Source: Bettongia penicillata ogilbyi
Taxonomy: Eukaryota; Chordata; Mammalia; Diprotodontia; Potoroidae
Reading direction: 5' to 3'
Assembly: GCA_023548195.1 (NCBI GenBank)
Contig: JAJHZJ010000121.1
Span: 1,178,220-1,242,219 of the forward strand
DNA: 64,000 nucleotides
Positions 33,166-44,869 of this stretch are shown piece by piece. How positions within the stretch are numbered: the stretch's first letter is position 1; the number at the start of each line of letters is the position of its first letter. The notes under the pieces were generated by a model that ran no database searches, was not told where the DNA came from, and was given only the letters and a program-made list of their open reading frames with translations. The position numbers were made by a program, and so were the translations under genes.

Positions 33166-33790
33166 TGGTTATATAGATAGAAAAAACAATGGAAAGGGGT
33201 TTAAGAACAAGAGTAGTGAATAGAGAAAATATATTTTCCCTTAAAAGGTTGCTCCTAGGATCCGGAGAGAGTTTTAATATAACCACATGGTAGTAATTTG
33301 TCTCTGGGAACTGAGATCTGCTGGTGTGAGAGCAGAGTAGAGAACTAAACCCAACCCAGAGAAAGAGTGTGCCTAACACATCTAGGTGAGAAGTGTGACG
33401 TGCCCAAGAACTATATATTGTAGTGTGGACTATATCCCACCATAGCAACTCATTTATCTCCTTACATTTTGGAGCAACTGAAATAGACCACAAACCACTC
33501 ATTCCATTCCTAGTGTTACAAATATCAATTATGAAATAGACATGCCTGGGTCCACCTTGTGAGAATGAGTTCAGTGGTCCTGGGTCCTTTGATCAGAACA
33601 GATTGGTAGCAAGGGGAGGAATCCCTGGAGCAGAAAACCACCACCAAGAGGGCGAACCCAAGCCCTGGCCTGGCGTGGCAGAAGATAAAGACTATGAGGG
33701 AAACAGGGCAGAGTCATGATGAAATATAAAATGCCTACTTAGCAATCCCACAAAATACCTTTAGTTTAAAAGTTAAAGTGTTAGAGTTAT
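33166..33790. other. unassigned sequence
   Basis: Contains a fairly GC-balanced stretch (33540-33720) with no recognised repeat or coding frame. A 117-codon minus-strand frame (33149-33502) begins inside the SINE and has no recognisable domain. Confidence 0.35.
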
Positions 33791-34060
33791 TAGTGCTACT
33801 TGCTGAAGTTTTGGGGTTATCCATTCAACTCTTCGTTTATCCATTGAACTCTTGTTCAACCCTGTTGTCCATGGGCTTTTCTTGACAAAGAAGTTGGGGT
33901 AGTTTGCTGTTTTCTTCTCCGGTGAATTAAGGCAAACACAGGTGAAGTGACTTGCCCAGAGTCACAGGGCTAGGAAGTACTTGTCTGGGGCCAGATTTGA
34001 ACTCTTCCATATTCCAGGCCCAAAACTCTATCCACTGAACCACCTAGGTGTCTCCTTTGT
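33791..34060 (-). mobile_element. tRNA-type CORE-SINE
   Basis: Reverse orientation with 'gacttgcccagagtcacag', 'ccagatttgaactcttcc' and the head 'ccactgaaccacctaggtg'. The 3' end retains 'ttcttgacaaagaag'. Confidence 0.75.
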
Positions 34061-34224
34061 TTAAGTTTGTTTCTGTCAAATACACACTGGTGAGGGTTCT
34101 CTGGTTAACATTTCTTTTATGCGTAAGAAATAAATATCTGTCTCCACACCTGATCTGCATTGTAGATTGAGTATTTTTCTAATCCTGTTTTTGGGGAAAC
34201 CTTAAATATGAAATCAAATATTGG

Positions 34225-34595
34225 AGGTAACAGTGTGTGAGGACTGTTTCTGATAGACTTAGCCCTCCTGAAACATTTCCAAAGGAGTCATGATGCAAAA
34301 TGCCATCCATATGCAGAGAAAGAACTATGGAGTCAGAACACAGAATGAAGCAGATTGTTTTCTCTTTTGTTATGTTTGGTTTTGTGTAGTTTTACTCATG
34401 CTTTCTCCCATTCGTTTTCACTCTTCTACGCAACATGACTAATGTGAAAATGTTTTTAATAAGAATGTATGTGTAGAATCCATATAAGATTGCATGCTAT
34501 CTTGGGGAGAGAGAGAGGAATGAGGGAGAAAATGTAAAACTTATGGAAGTAATTGTTGAAAATTAAAAACAAATAAATGAATTTGAAAAAAATAA
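34225..34595 (+). mobile_element. L1 3' end, 5' truncated
   Basis: 'gatagacttagccctcctg', 'catgatgcaaaatgccatcc', 'gcatgctatcttggggag', the GA-rich tract and the A-rich tail 'aaaacaaataaatg'. Same segment as 18308, more diverged. Confidence 0.75.
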
Positions 34596-34689
34596 TTGGA
34601 TGTCAGTAAATTGGCTTTGGAGTTAAGGGTTAAGGAACTGAACAGTGGGAGGAAATGGAACTTAACCGCTCCAATTAGAGGAAATTTTC

Positions 34690-34965
34690 CCCAGGGAAAG
34701 GCAGCTAGGTGATGCAGTAGACAGACTACTGGGCCTGGACTGAGGAAGATTCATCTCATGTTCATGAGTTCAAATCTGGCTTCAGACATTTACTAGCTAT
34801 GCAACACTGGGCAAGTCACTTAGCCCTATTTGCCTCAGTCTCCTCATATGTTAAAAGAAGTGGAAAAGGAAATAGTAAACCACTCTAGTGTCTTTGGCAA
34901 GAAAACCCCAAATGGGGTCAAGAACCCCAACCAAAATCAGTTGGACTACATGAAAGGGTCTTGAG
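34690..34965 (+). mobile_element. tRNA-type CORE-SINE, full length
   Basis: Head 'ggcagctaggtgatgcag', 'gagttcaaatctggcttc' (B-box-like), 'gggcaagtcacttagccc', 'ccactctagtgtctttgg' and 'aaaccccaaatggggtc'. One of the better preserved copies. Confidence 0.8.
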
Positions 34966-35155
34966 CAGAGGGGTCTCTCAGTGACAAAGAATTGGGCATG
35001 GTGTTCCCTTGGGTGAAGCAATGCTTACCATTGTTGGAACTGGAATAACAAATACTTTTTAATTGTGATTAACTAGTTGTCTTACAATAAGAACCACTGT
35101 AAGTTAATTTTTTAAATGCAGTATTATGTTTAAATAACTGATAATTACGGCAACT

Positions 35156-35375
35156 GGGAATTTTAAATTACATTAGATTAACAAAGTGTTTTATACACAT
35201 TATCTCATTTCTATCTTAAAACTGTCTTGTGATATTAGCACTGAAGGTATTTTATTCTAGTTTTAAAGAAGAGAAAAACTGAGACACAGAGACATAAAGG
35301 ATCACATAGCTAATAAATGACAGTGATATGATTTGAACCCAGATTTCCTCTGACTCCTTTATTAGACCATGCTGA
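35156..35375 (-). mobile_element. MIR-like SINE
   Basis: 'cacattatctcatttctat', 'aaaactgagacacagag', 'gatcacatagctaataaatg' and 'gatttgaacccagatttcc' give the reverse MIR order. Confidence 0.6.
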
Positions 35376-36899
35376 CTCTCAATAGTATAACTGGACTTGC
35401 AAAAGAAAAGGGGGGGAGGGAAGGAAAGAGTAAGATAAAAGGTAGAAATAATGGAGAAGAATAGGAAGTGGAGGCTATCCCCAGAAGAAGCCTCCATCTT
35501 TGCCAAAGACAGAAAGGAAGAACTAAGTTGTAAACGTAAATACAGAGCAAAAAATCTGAGAATTCTGTTTAGTTTGGCTTAAGAAGAGAAATAGTAAAGT
35601 AAGAATCGACATTCCTTTTTGCAAAAGTCAATAATTTAATGAAGTAGACAGTCAGTCAAATTCAATACTTTTGATGTTCAACATAAGAGGATTAACTGTC
35701 CCGCTGAGAAGAAAAATAGCTGTAGAAGGATTAACAAGCTAGAGTCAATAATATGTTCCATAGAGGATACACATATAATGCAAAGTGATTCGCAGAAAGT
35801 TATGGTGAAAAAATGCAATGAAATTGATCATGCTACAACTAGCAAAAATAATCTAAAGTTACATTTATGGTACTTGATAAATTCAAGTTCAAATCAGAAA
35901 CAGTAAAAGAGAGGAACAAGAAAATTATCTCTTACTTAAAAATACCATTAAAAATGAGAACATATTAATTTGGAACATGGAAGTATTTACATTGTAATAT
36001 CAGTTAAATGTATAAAGGAAAACAATTTTGCAAGAAGAAAAACATAAAAATTAATTTCTATAAAGAATCTCAGCACCCTGCTTTGAAAATATAAGTCAAA
36101 CAGAGATAAATAATAGTTTGTGATAGAATGAATTTATTATTGCTGTTAGTAATGATATATTTATATAGTAATTCAGTTTAATAGACTTGGATTGAATCTC
36201 TACAAGTCCAACTCTGATTCCTTATCATGTGTATAGCTGACTCTGGTTTTTTGAAGAATTATTCACTAGAGCACAAATTCTAAATATACTGAGAAGACTT
36301 ATAGGATGGTTCCAAGTATCTTCTTTCCAAAGACCAGTCTAGCTAAAAGTAGAGAAAACTATCACCCATAGACTGATCACTTGGTAATGACTTATTTGAC
36401 TGCTGCAAACTATGAAAGAAAGAAAAATACAAAATGACTCAATCCTCTGTGGCTCTGCTTCTGCTTTAGAAAATGTTTCAGAATCCAGATTAGTTTAAAT
36501 ACATCCATTTTGATAAACTATTCTCCTTTAAGCTTAAAGTGAAAGAGCATATAAATCTGTTTTCACCCTTGTTTCAGCAACTACATTTTTCTGTAGTGAA
36601 CATACATTGTCCCATTTTTCTATGTCCAGGAATATATTACCCATGGCCATTGTTCCCGATTGTGATATTTACCTGTTCTTTTAATTATGCTCATTAAAAA
36701 TTTTAGTACTTTGACCCACTACAGAGACATTCACTGAAAACTGTAATTGTTTCCCAGTTGTTGTAATAAATTCTGAGTCCTTGACTTACCAAACAAAGAG
36801 TAGTCATTATTCTTCAGGACTGGTAAGAACCACTTAGGTTTCAGGTCATCTAGAAACATCAACGTAGAGGTTACTGTTTTAAATGTGAGATCCTGGTCT
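35376..36899. other. unassigned AT-rich sequence
   Basis: No repeat or gene confidently recognised. It may hold a decayed 5' extension of the BovB-like element that follows, but no motif proves it. Confidence 0.35.
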
Positions 36900-38020
36900 C
36901 ATGATCAAATAGATATATTGTATTAATGGGGAAACTGAATTATATTAATATTAATATTTTCACTATGAAAGAAACAGAAGTCAGAAAGAAGTTACACCTA
37001 AGGGAAGGAGAGTTCAGTGGTTCTCCTTGCAGAGGTAAATAAAAATACTGACAAAGTTGGTTTTATGGTGAGTACCAAAGCAACAACAAGCAGCATTTCT
37101 TGGGGCATCTTGTCATTTTGTACTGGAGGGGTTAGTATCTGTAAAGAAATAACCATGAAAATAATTGTAGTTTACTGTTGCAGAGGATGAAAAAGAAGAG
37201 AAATTCTGTGAAGAACTTGGTAAGTCAAATTAAACCAGTATATAATTTGATACTCAGTGACTTCAATGCAAAGTGAGACTGGGTAACGGTAGAAATAAAT
37301 ATACTGGAAAATAGGTCTTTAGAGTATTGTAAGCAATAAATAAAAAAAGTATTGTAACAGAAAGTAATGAGGTAAAAGACTTGCAGACTAAGTAAAAATC
37401 TTATACCTAGACATCATGAACACTTTGAGAAAACAAATTACAAGACACTAGACACAGTAAAACCAAATAATATACAAAAGATGAAATCTATTATATTTAA
37501 CATAGCTTATTATTTTGTCAGTCATTTCTGAATCAGTTGACTATATATAGTTAGGTCACTAACTTGGTAGAACAAAGACAAAAATTAATTTTAAAAAAAC
37601 TGGGGAAAAAAAAACAAGAAAAAAGATATGGCATTTAATTAAGATATTTCCAATCTAACCTACTATAAAAAATGGTGATGCCAAAAAATGAAAACTGGGT
37701 AGAGGAAAAGACAACAATTGCAGTCATTTCATATAGAAATTTAATCCATGTTGATTTCTATAATGAGGCGGCCAAAAGATCCTGAAAACTGCCTTAGTCA
37801 ACAAATACTTGACTTATTTTCAGAAAAGATAGATATGGCGGCCTATGGCAGTATTAATTTTGAAAAAAAAAACTAAAATCTTAAGAATGGTGCAAGATAT
37901 GAACAATATTGCCTCTAAAAGAGCAAGAAACAGTGAAGTAGAAAATCATTTTAAAGATTTTTGCAAAGTCATCCCAAACATTTAAGGATGAAAATGGGAG
38001 GAGAACAACAGAAAGAGGAA
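36900..38020 (+). mobile_element. RTE/BovB-type LINE, endonuclease-coding fossil
   Basis: Translation around 37180 gives 'VAEDEKEEKFCEELGK' and, after a one-base slip, 'YNLILSDFNAK' at about 37240-37272, then 'KYTGK'. This is the AP-like endonuclease stretch of RTE/BovB elements (usual form LILGDFNAK). A degraded 'NEIDYIL...GSDHRLV'-like region follows near 37470-37560. Many stops and shifts; edges uncertain. This LINE differs from the RTE type at 9481. Confidence 0.55.
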
Positions 38021-38529
38021 AGATGCTATGAAATACAATCCCTACCTCTATCCCTCCCACACTCCGTGTAAGTTAAGCTATTTCTTAAAAAAAAAAAAAT
38101 GGCAATGAAGCAATCACAAACTCTTGATTGGCCTGTAGTTTCTTCCTGGTCTTGGGCGAAATTGATTGATTTCCTGGTCGAGGGGATAAAAGAGATTCGC
38201 CCACATGGAAAGAGACTCTTAAGATTAGGCAGATGTCCTAAAGCTGCACAAGTCACCACACCCTACTCAACAGATGTTGGTGTCTACCCAAGCTAAGTGT
38301 TATATCTTTAGTGAAGACCGTTTCTGTGTTAAGGATAAGTAAACATGCATTTGTTAACTGTTGCAGGACCTATAATTTTCTGGTTCATCACTGAAGACAA
38401 TAGAGCCACCTTTTTTTGTGTTTAGCATCACTGTCCCATATGTGCTTTATCGAGGAAAGAGAAATGGTGCTAAGGAATTCAAAACTGGGAAGAACAGCTG
38501 GTCTCCATCAAGTGTAGGGCTAGAGAAGG
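38021..38529. other. unassigned sequence
   Basis: Nothing recognised. Overlapping 65- and 77-codon frames on opposite strands near 38030-38296 have no known match. Confidence 0.4.
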
Positions 38530-38880
38530 TCTCTATTCTTCAGAACTATGATCAATACAGTGATCAATCATGACTTCAGAAGGCTAAGGATAAAGCAGGC
38601 TTCCACTTCCGACCTCTTGGCAAAGAGACAATGACTTAGAAATGCAGAACAAGACATACTCACATATTACCAGTATGTGGATTTGTTTTGCCTAATTATC
38701 TTCATTTGTCATGGAGGAAGGCTTCCATGTTGGGTGGAAGGGTTTAGGGAGGGGCAAGGAAGGGAAGTTAATGGAGTAATGATAGTAATGGAAATTAAAG
38801 AAAAGGAAAAAGGGAAGGAAGAGGAAGAAGAAGAAAAAGAAAAAGACTAATAAAAAGCATTTAAAATACCCAAAAGAAAT
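38530..38880 (+). mobile_element. L1 3' end fragment
   Basis: 'gatcaatcatgacttcagaag', 'cagaacaagacatactcac' and 'atgtggatttgttttgcc', followed by a G-rich then GA/AAG-rich tract (38740-38850). Same 3' UTR type as 24640-24800. Confidence 0.6.
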
Positions 38881-39419
38881 TAAAAAGAAGTTCAGAAGGG
38901 GATAATTTTGTTGCTACTTTGATAATTTAACATATATATTTCACAATAAATTATGTAACAGAAGTTCATAATTTCATATATGATCCTTCCTTGTCATCCT
39001 TTATTTATTGAAATGTTTGTGTTTGTTGATGATTAGGTCCATTAAAAGGAATAAAAGTATAATCTGGGATGCTTCCCAACACATAAAATGGAACCCCTGT
39101 AGCAAACTCATGGAAGGGTAGGGACAAGAGTTGCATAGTTTGGGCAGGATTTATGAATTATAATCTGAATCTTCCTCCTAGGAAGGCCTTATTGGATTGT
39201 CTTCCCCTTTTAACTCCCTCTCTGTCAAGAACTTTCCAAGACCTCAAACTCAATCACTCAAAAAGGAGATGGAGGAGAAGAGGGAAGAGATCCCAATGCT
39301 GACCATTCAGAGAAACAGAAAGGCAAATGCAAAGAGCTATGACAAATGCGTAGAGGGAAAGATTGCCCTCCTGGGGTGGGGGACATGAAAGGAGGTAGGA
39401 AGGCAGAAACAAAGGGAAA

Positions 39420-39660
39420 GATTCATTTTGGGGGGAGCAGCTTCTGAGTTAGTCCTTGAAGGAATTAATCAATCATTCAACAGTCATTTGGGGGAAGGAC
39501 TTCCATAGACAAGGATTAGGTAGTCCATTTCAGGAATGGAGACTCAAGTAAGTAAAGGAACGGAGACAGATGGAGGGAGAGCCGAAATTCTGGAAGAAAG
39601 TAATCCACTTTGCCTGTAACACACAATACATAAAGAGGAAGAGATAAGACTGGAAGACAA
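39420..39660 (-). mobile_element. L2 LINE fragment
   Basis: 'gttagtccttgaaggaatt', 'agtccatttcaggaatgg' and 'tttgcctgtaacacacaatac' match reverse L2 order. Confidence 0.5.
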
Positions 39661-39960
39661 TACAATTGAAAGCAACCTCAGTGTGGAATGACTGGGGAAT
39701 AGCTGATATATTCTGATATATTCATATAATGAAATACTGACTGTGCCATTAAAAATGACTATGCTAAAGAACACAAATAAATACAGAAATGGACATTAAA
39801 TATAGACATATAAAGTGAGACAGAAAGAAGATGTTCAAACTAATAAAAAAACAGACACATTAACTCTAACCATAGAAAAAATACCAGCAAGAAACCTGAA
39901 GGACTACAGAGCATATAATTTGTTAGAATCTCCCTTTGATTAAAGTATAAGTAGTTTAAA
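39661..39960 (+). mobile_element. probable L1 ORF2 3' scrap
   Basis: 'gtggaatgactggggaatag' and 'atataatgaaatactgactg' resemble the L1 block seen at 48600 ('cactggggaatggcacgtg' and following). Low identity. Confidence 0.35.
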
Positions 39961-40319
39961 TTTTCTAATTTGGGAAGATTTTCTTCATTTTGCTTCTTTA
40001 ATGGTTGATACCTATTCAATTATTATTAATTATTGTTACCAAATTCATAATGTAATTATTTTCAATTTAATATAAAGTGATTATACTACTTATAAGCTTC
40101 AAGGGAGGACATGGAGACAATTAAAAATGGAATGCAAGCACTACATAGGAAATTAGGAAGTGGTATTTGAGGTTAACAACCAAAAACAAAATCAAAGTAG
40201 TCATATCCTTGACTTTCTCTCTAGCTTCTTCATAGAATTTTAATTCCTTATGTCTGATTATAAGGAAGCAAAATTAAAAGAACACTATTATTTTGGTCAT
40301 AAGACATGAGTTTAGGTTA

Positions 40320-40775
40320 CCAGTCAGTTGATCAAATATTTGTGAATTGCCTTATATGTGCTAGGCTTTTCTTCTAAAAGCTGGGGATACAAAGAATGAC
40401 AAATACACGGTCCCTGTCCTGAAAGAGCTCACATTCTAGGGAGGGAGTCAATATGCAAAAAAAAAAAACCAAAACAAAACCAACTATACATACACAAAAT
40501 ATACACATGGTAAATTGGGGGTAATTTCAGAGAAAAAGCTGTTGGTGATGGTGGTGGTTCCAATCTAACATTAAAGGGAAAGATTTCTTGCAGAAATGGA
40601 ATTTGAGCCGAGTCTTGAAGGAACTCAGAAAAATCAGGAGGCAAAGGTGAGGAAGGGGAGCCCTCCAGGCACATGGAACAGCATGGAGTAATTAGACGAA
40701 GGGTTGTGTGTGAGAAACAAGTGTAAGAATACTGAAAAGGCAGGAAGCAGATCATGAAGGGTATCATATCAATGA
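40320..40775 (-). mobile_element. L2 LINE 3' region
   Basis: 'gatcaaatatttgtgaattgcc', 'aagctggggatacaaagaatg', 'agagctcacattctaggg', 'gccgagtcttgaaggaactc' and 'ccctccaggcacatgg' give a good reverse-L2 series. Confidence 0.65.
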
Positions 40776-40885
40776 GTTTCAAAACGAGAAAGAGCCCTTA
40801 AAAATCATTTTGTCCCATCTTATCTTATTTCACAGATGAGCGATGAGGTTGAGAGAAGTCCCAAACTGAAAGCTCTTAGCTAATA
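40776..40885 (-). mobile_element. MIR-like SINE fragment
   Basis: 'gagcccttaaaaatcattttg' and 'ttcacagatgagcgatgagg' resemble reverse MIR. Confidence 0.45.
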
Positions 40886-41361
40886 GAAACAATGCAAATT
40901 TTCTGTTATATTCTGTCAACAAAACCATTACATTGAACAGCCTAATAACTACTGAAATAGATGGGGTCAGGAGTGGGGAAAATAAGAAGAATGAGAGAAA
41001 GAATTAGAAGAGGAAAAAGAATCCTTACTACGATGGAACTCATCAATGAACATATATACACAGTACAGAAGTTCACAAAATATGCATAAGAACAGTAACA
41101 AATGTACATATGTTAACAAAAATCCCTCAAATGAATGATAATAGTAATCTCTTTTGAGTGCAAGCATGATAATATTGGCCTATCCTCAAAAGGGCATGAA
41201 TCTTCCAGTTAGGAGAATGGTAGACACACAAAATAACCAAATTACATAATCTTTTATGGTATAGAGAGAACAATTTTGACTTGAGGAGAAGTTGTTCCAG
41301 CCCTGTGTGTTCCCTGGTCACATATTGTTTGTTTTCATTTTCAAAAAGAATCAATTTCATC
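40886..41361. other. unassigned sequence
   Basis: No repeat or gene recognised. Confidence 0.4.
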
Positions 41362-41880
41362 ATGGTTGTTGTTTTGACTTGTACATGAATTGGTTTTAAG
41401 TGAGGCAGAATTGCACAAAGTCATCCATCTCTCTCTTCCAGTCATCTAAGTCCAGTGGCAAGACAAAAGTCAGGAAAAGATCCCAGGCAATGGCCCAGGA
41501 TGCAGTGGATGACATTGGCGTCTTTGATGTCTGACCACGCTCTAAGTGTTCCACGGTGCCTGCTTCAGTTGGCTTCATGGTTGTTGGAACAAATTGTTTT
41601 CATACACCCATTCTGCTGGAGGAAGTCTTCATATGGGGCAGACATCCTTCTAATTCCCCGATGATTTTGAGGTCTGTTATCCATAACGTGGTTTAGCTTG
41701 TCTTCTGAGACTGCTTTGCCAGAGTGTGGCCACTATATCAGTTACAACTTCTTGGACCTACAGGTAGGAGCTGACTGTCAGGTATACACCAAAGATGGAT
41801 GAACAGCTCGGAGGAGGGCTCAAGAAGCCCACGCATGAAAGATACTAGTCCTCCCTGAACACCTCATGCACCCCTCTGGT
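41362..41880 (-). mobile_element. RTE-associated SINE, long copy, inverted
   Basis: Reverse orientation: 'ggttgttgttttgacttg' (3' tail), 'gtgaggcagaattgcac', 'cagtcatctaagtccagtgg', 'ggcccaggatgcagtgg'. It extends through 'gtggtttagcttgtcttctg' and 'tggacctacaggtaggagc' to about 41880. At ~520 bp it is much longer than the other copies, so it shows their missing 5' portion. Confidence 0.55.
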
Positions 41881-41892
41881 CATATATGTTCT

Positions 41893-42075
41893 TATTGTAT
41901 GTACCCTCCTCCGATCCTGAGGAACATGAGGCCACTGCACTTGATGGCTTAGGAGGAGAAAGTGAGGCTGGTGACCTTGCGCAGCCCTCCCTCACTCAAA
42001 TCCAAGTCAACTGCGAGTCATGTCATCATTTCCTCATGTCATGGTCCTCTTCAAGAACAGACAAACACAACCCCT
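41893..42075 (+). mobile_element. RTE-associated SINE, 5' truncated
   Basis: 'gaggccactgcacttgatgg', 'ggaggagaaagtgaggctgg', 'cctccctcactcaaatcc' and the 3' end 'cctcttcaagaacag' plus ACAAACACAAC. It faces the inverted copy at 41362 head to head. Confidence 0.65.
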
Positions 42076-42496
42076 CCCCCAACTGGTGTTGTGGTAAGTA
42101 ATCTTTATTTCTCTATAAGGGGGGTGGGGCAGGAATCTTTCTTTTCAGTTATTTCACTATGTTGTTTTATAAAATATGTTTTGCTTTTAGCTAATGTGTC
42201 CTTTCTAAGTTAGTATGGAAGCCATAGGGATGGTTTCTATTTAACTCCTATGTAGTAGACCATATCATTCTTGTTCTGTTATTCTAGAGTAGATTACATT
42301 ATCAAATTAAAAGAGATCTTGGAGGTTATCTGCACAAACACACAAGCCCCACCCCCCAAACCCCTTTTTATTTGCCTAGACAGGTGTGTCCACAAAGAAG
42401 TTATGAGACGGGAAAGAATTTTCAGGCTCATTTTTAAAACCCTATATGCCCATATGTGCTCAGTGTAGCACTGGTTTATTACAGGTATTCATCTAG
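42076..42496. other. unassigned sequence
   Basis: No repeat or gene recognised. Confidence 0.4.
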
Positions 42497-42722
42497 AATA
42501 GGGTTCTTAACTTAGGGTACTCCCCAAAATGTCTATGGATAGATTTGATGGGGAAAATGGAAACTATACATACATATATAAATTGTCATTAACCTCTAAC
42601 TGAAATTTAACATTTTCTTCAATTATTTAAAAACAAACCAATATTGTTCTAAGAAGAGGTGCAAAGGTTTTAACAGGCTGCCAAAGGATCCAAGTCACAA
42701 ACACAAAAAGGTTAAGAACCTA
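42497..42722. mobile_element. hAT-like miniature transposon
   Basis: Left 'agggttcttaacttaggg' and right 'aaaaggttaagaacct' are inverted (GGGTTCTTAAC / GTTAAGAACC). Internal 'cattaacctctaactgaaat' and 'tgccaaaggatccaag' match an old therian hAT-derived family. Flanks catctaga and aatctaaa are a plausible decayed 8-bp duplication. About 226 bp, no coding. Confidence 0.6.
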
Positions 42723-43500
42723 AAATCTAAAATAATAGTCTTCTGAACAATTACCCAGGCCTAAAGGAGGGAGTCTTGGAAAATGGACTTACTTTAGGTA
42801 GAAGGTATATGATTGAATTCTTAAGTTCCAAACACTATGGTGTGAGTGAGACCTCTGTCTGGTTTAGGAGTCTTATTACTGGAAGAAGTCAAGGCTGATT
42901 CCCACCCCCTACACCCCACTTCCAGAAAACCTCATCCATAAGTGCTATGAAAACTCCATCCTGAAAGTTTTGGAATAGGAATGTTAGCAGTGAGTAGTTG
43001 TTGAATGCTTTCTTTTCTTCTGTTACCTTCCTCTGATTTATTTCTATTGGAAAATCCTTAAAGTTTTGTGAGACAGTGTGTTGCCAACACATCTGGCCAG
43101 TACAGCATGAGCAATGCAAGATCAAGTGCAGGGTACAAGCAAACTGGATATTAGGCATTATCTAGATTGGAAGTCTGGCTGATTAGAGGTGGAGGAGGCT
43201 CTTGGACTCAAATGTCTTGCAATCATATAGTCAGTCAGTGAAACAGATATCCCTCCAATAGTCAATCCAAGAGCATCTTAATGGTTTCCCTGTTTCCCTC
43301 CCCTTCAACTTCTTCTCTTTCAATGTTCTGTGATTATTCCTCTATTATTTCTCCTTCAGCCACAGTAAGATAGATCCAAGACTGGCCCTAAGTAAGATAC
43401 TGAAGTAAACAAATGTTTGTCTCTACGGATTCGGTTCTCACATTTTCAGTTCCCTTGAACCTTGATATGCAGAGCTCCTTGACTGCTTAATCATCCTTAT
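42723..43500. other. unassigned sequence
   Basis: No repeat or gene recognised. An 89-codon minus-strand frame (42889-43158) has no recognisable domain. Confidence 0.35.
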
Positions 43501-43504
43501 TACA

Positions 43505-43635
43505 AGCTAGGAGGTGCAGTAGATAGAGCATGGGCTCCGAAGAGAAGAGGACTTGAGTTCAAACCCTGCCACACACTGACTAGATGTGTGACCCTGGACA
43601 AGTCACTTAACCCTGACTGCCTCCAAAAAAAATTA
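43505..43635 (+). mobile_element. short tRNA-type SINE
   Basis: 'aggaggtgcagtagatagagc' head, 'cttgagttcaaaccctgcc' (B-box-like), 'gtgtgaccctggacaagtc', 'aaccctgactgcctcc' and a short A-run. It lacks the 3' LINE-like block of the longer SINEs, so it is a different subfamily. Confidence 0.75.
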
Positions 43636-43739
43636 TCCTAACTGCAATATTTACCTTACATCCACACTTGATAATACTGCTCTGGTATACTGAGTAGTTA
43701 GTTATAATAGAGAGGTAACTGTAAAGGAACTTAGGAAAT

Positions 43740-44290
43740 TCATACAATTATGGAATGCTTGAGTTGAAAAGGACCTTAGTTGTCACCTAGTCAAACCACC
43801 TCAAAGCATGAATCCCTCGTAAGTGGTTCAACCAGTTGAAAAACTCAATGACACAGAACTTATCTGCCAAGTTATCAACCCATTCTTTTTTGTAGCTCTA
43901 ATAATTAAGAAGTTTTTATTTCCACTCATTGACCCCTGAGTCTGTTTTCTGGTCCAAGAAAAACAAGTCCAAGACCCTCTGCTGCATGACAAACCTTCAA
44001 ATATTTGAAAAAGGTGATCATGTCTTTAAGCCTTCTCTTTCCAGACTGAGCCTTCTGATTTTTCCATTCATTCTTAATATGACATAATTTATAAATTTAC
44101 TGATCAATATAGTCATTTCCCTCAAGATCTACTCAAGATTATCAAAATACTTTCTAAAATGTGGGATCCAAAAGTGGGTATAATATTCCAGCTATGGTCT
44201 GACTAGAGCCCCGAACAATGGAATGATTGCCTTGTTCTTTCTGGATTCTATTATTTTAGCATACTCAATCACGGAGAGGGGTCCAACCTC
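43740..44290 (-). mobile_element. CR1/L3 LINE 3' region
   Basis: Reverse order: 'gaaaaggaccttagttgtcac' (3' end), 'tcaaatatttgaaaaaggtg', 'ttctaaaatgtgggatcc', 'atattccagctatggtctgac' and 'cctcctttcataggc'. Good overall match to CR1/L3. Confidence 0.6.
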
Positions 44291-44524
44291 CTCCTTTCAT
44301 AGGCAACTAAGCCCAGAAGAGACGAAGTGCTATAGAATAATAGTTACACAGAGATTAATTGACAGAACCTTAAACTTGTCTTCAAATTAATTCAAAACCA
44401 TTGCAGAGACTGGATTTTGAAATTATTTTAAGCCTTTCTCTGCTATGTGACAGCTATGTGACATTGTCACCAGCTATGTGACACTGAACAATTATTTAGC
44501 CTTACTTAGGCATTGTATTTCATG

Positions 44525-44700
44525 GGATCGTAGATTGAGAACTAAGAGAGATCTTAAAGTCAATACAGACCAATGCCTTCACTTTGTAGATGAAGAAATA
44601 GAGGCCTGGAGAAGCAGTATAATCTGTCTAAGGCCACACAGTGGTTAGGGAAATCTGGGATTCTGACCCAAATCCTTGGTTTCAAATACAACACCCTTCA
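44525..44700 (-). mobile_element. MIR-like SINE
   Basis: 'gggatcgtagattgagaac', 'tttgtagatgaagaaatag' and 'aaggccacacagtggttag' in reverse MIR order. Confidence 0.55.
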
Positions 44701-44869
44701 ACAGAACATCTGGACAATTTTGTTGTGGGAGTAAAATACATAGCACTTGGAAGCAAAAAAGAAATAGGTGAAGAATTGGGAAATTTCACAAACTTGGCAC
44801 AGAGACATGATATAGGAATGATGAGAGAGTGATTATCTAAAGAAATGCTGGTACTTTCTATGAAGCAAA

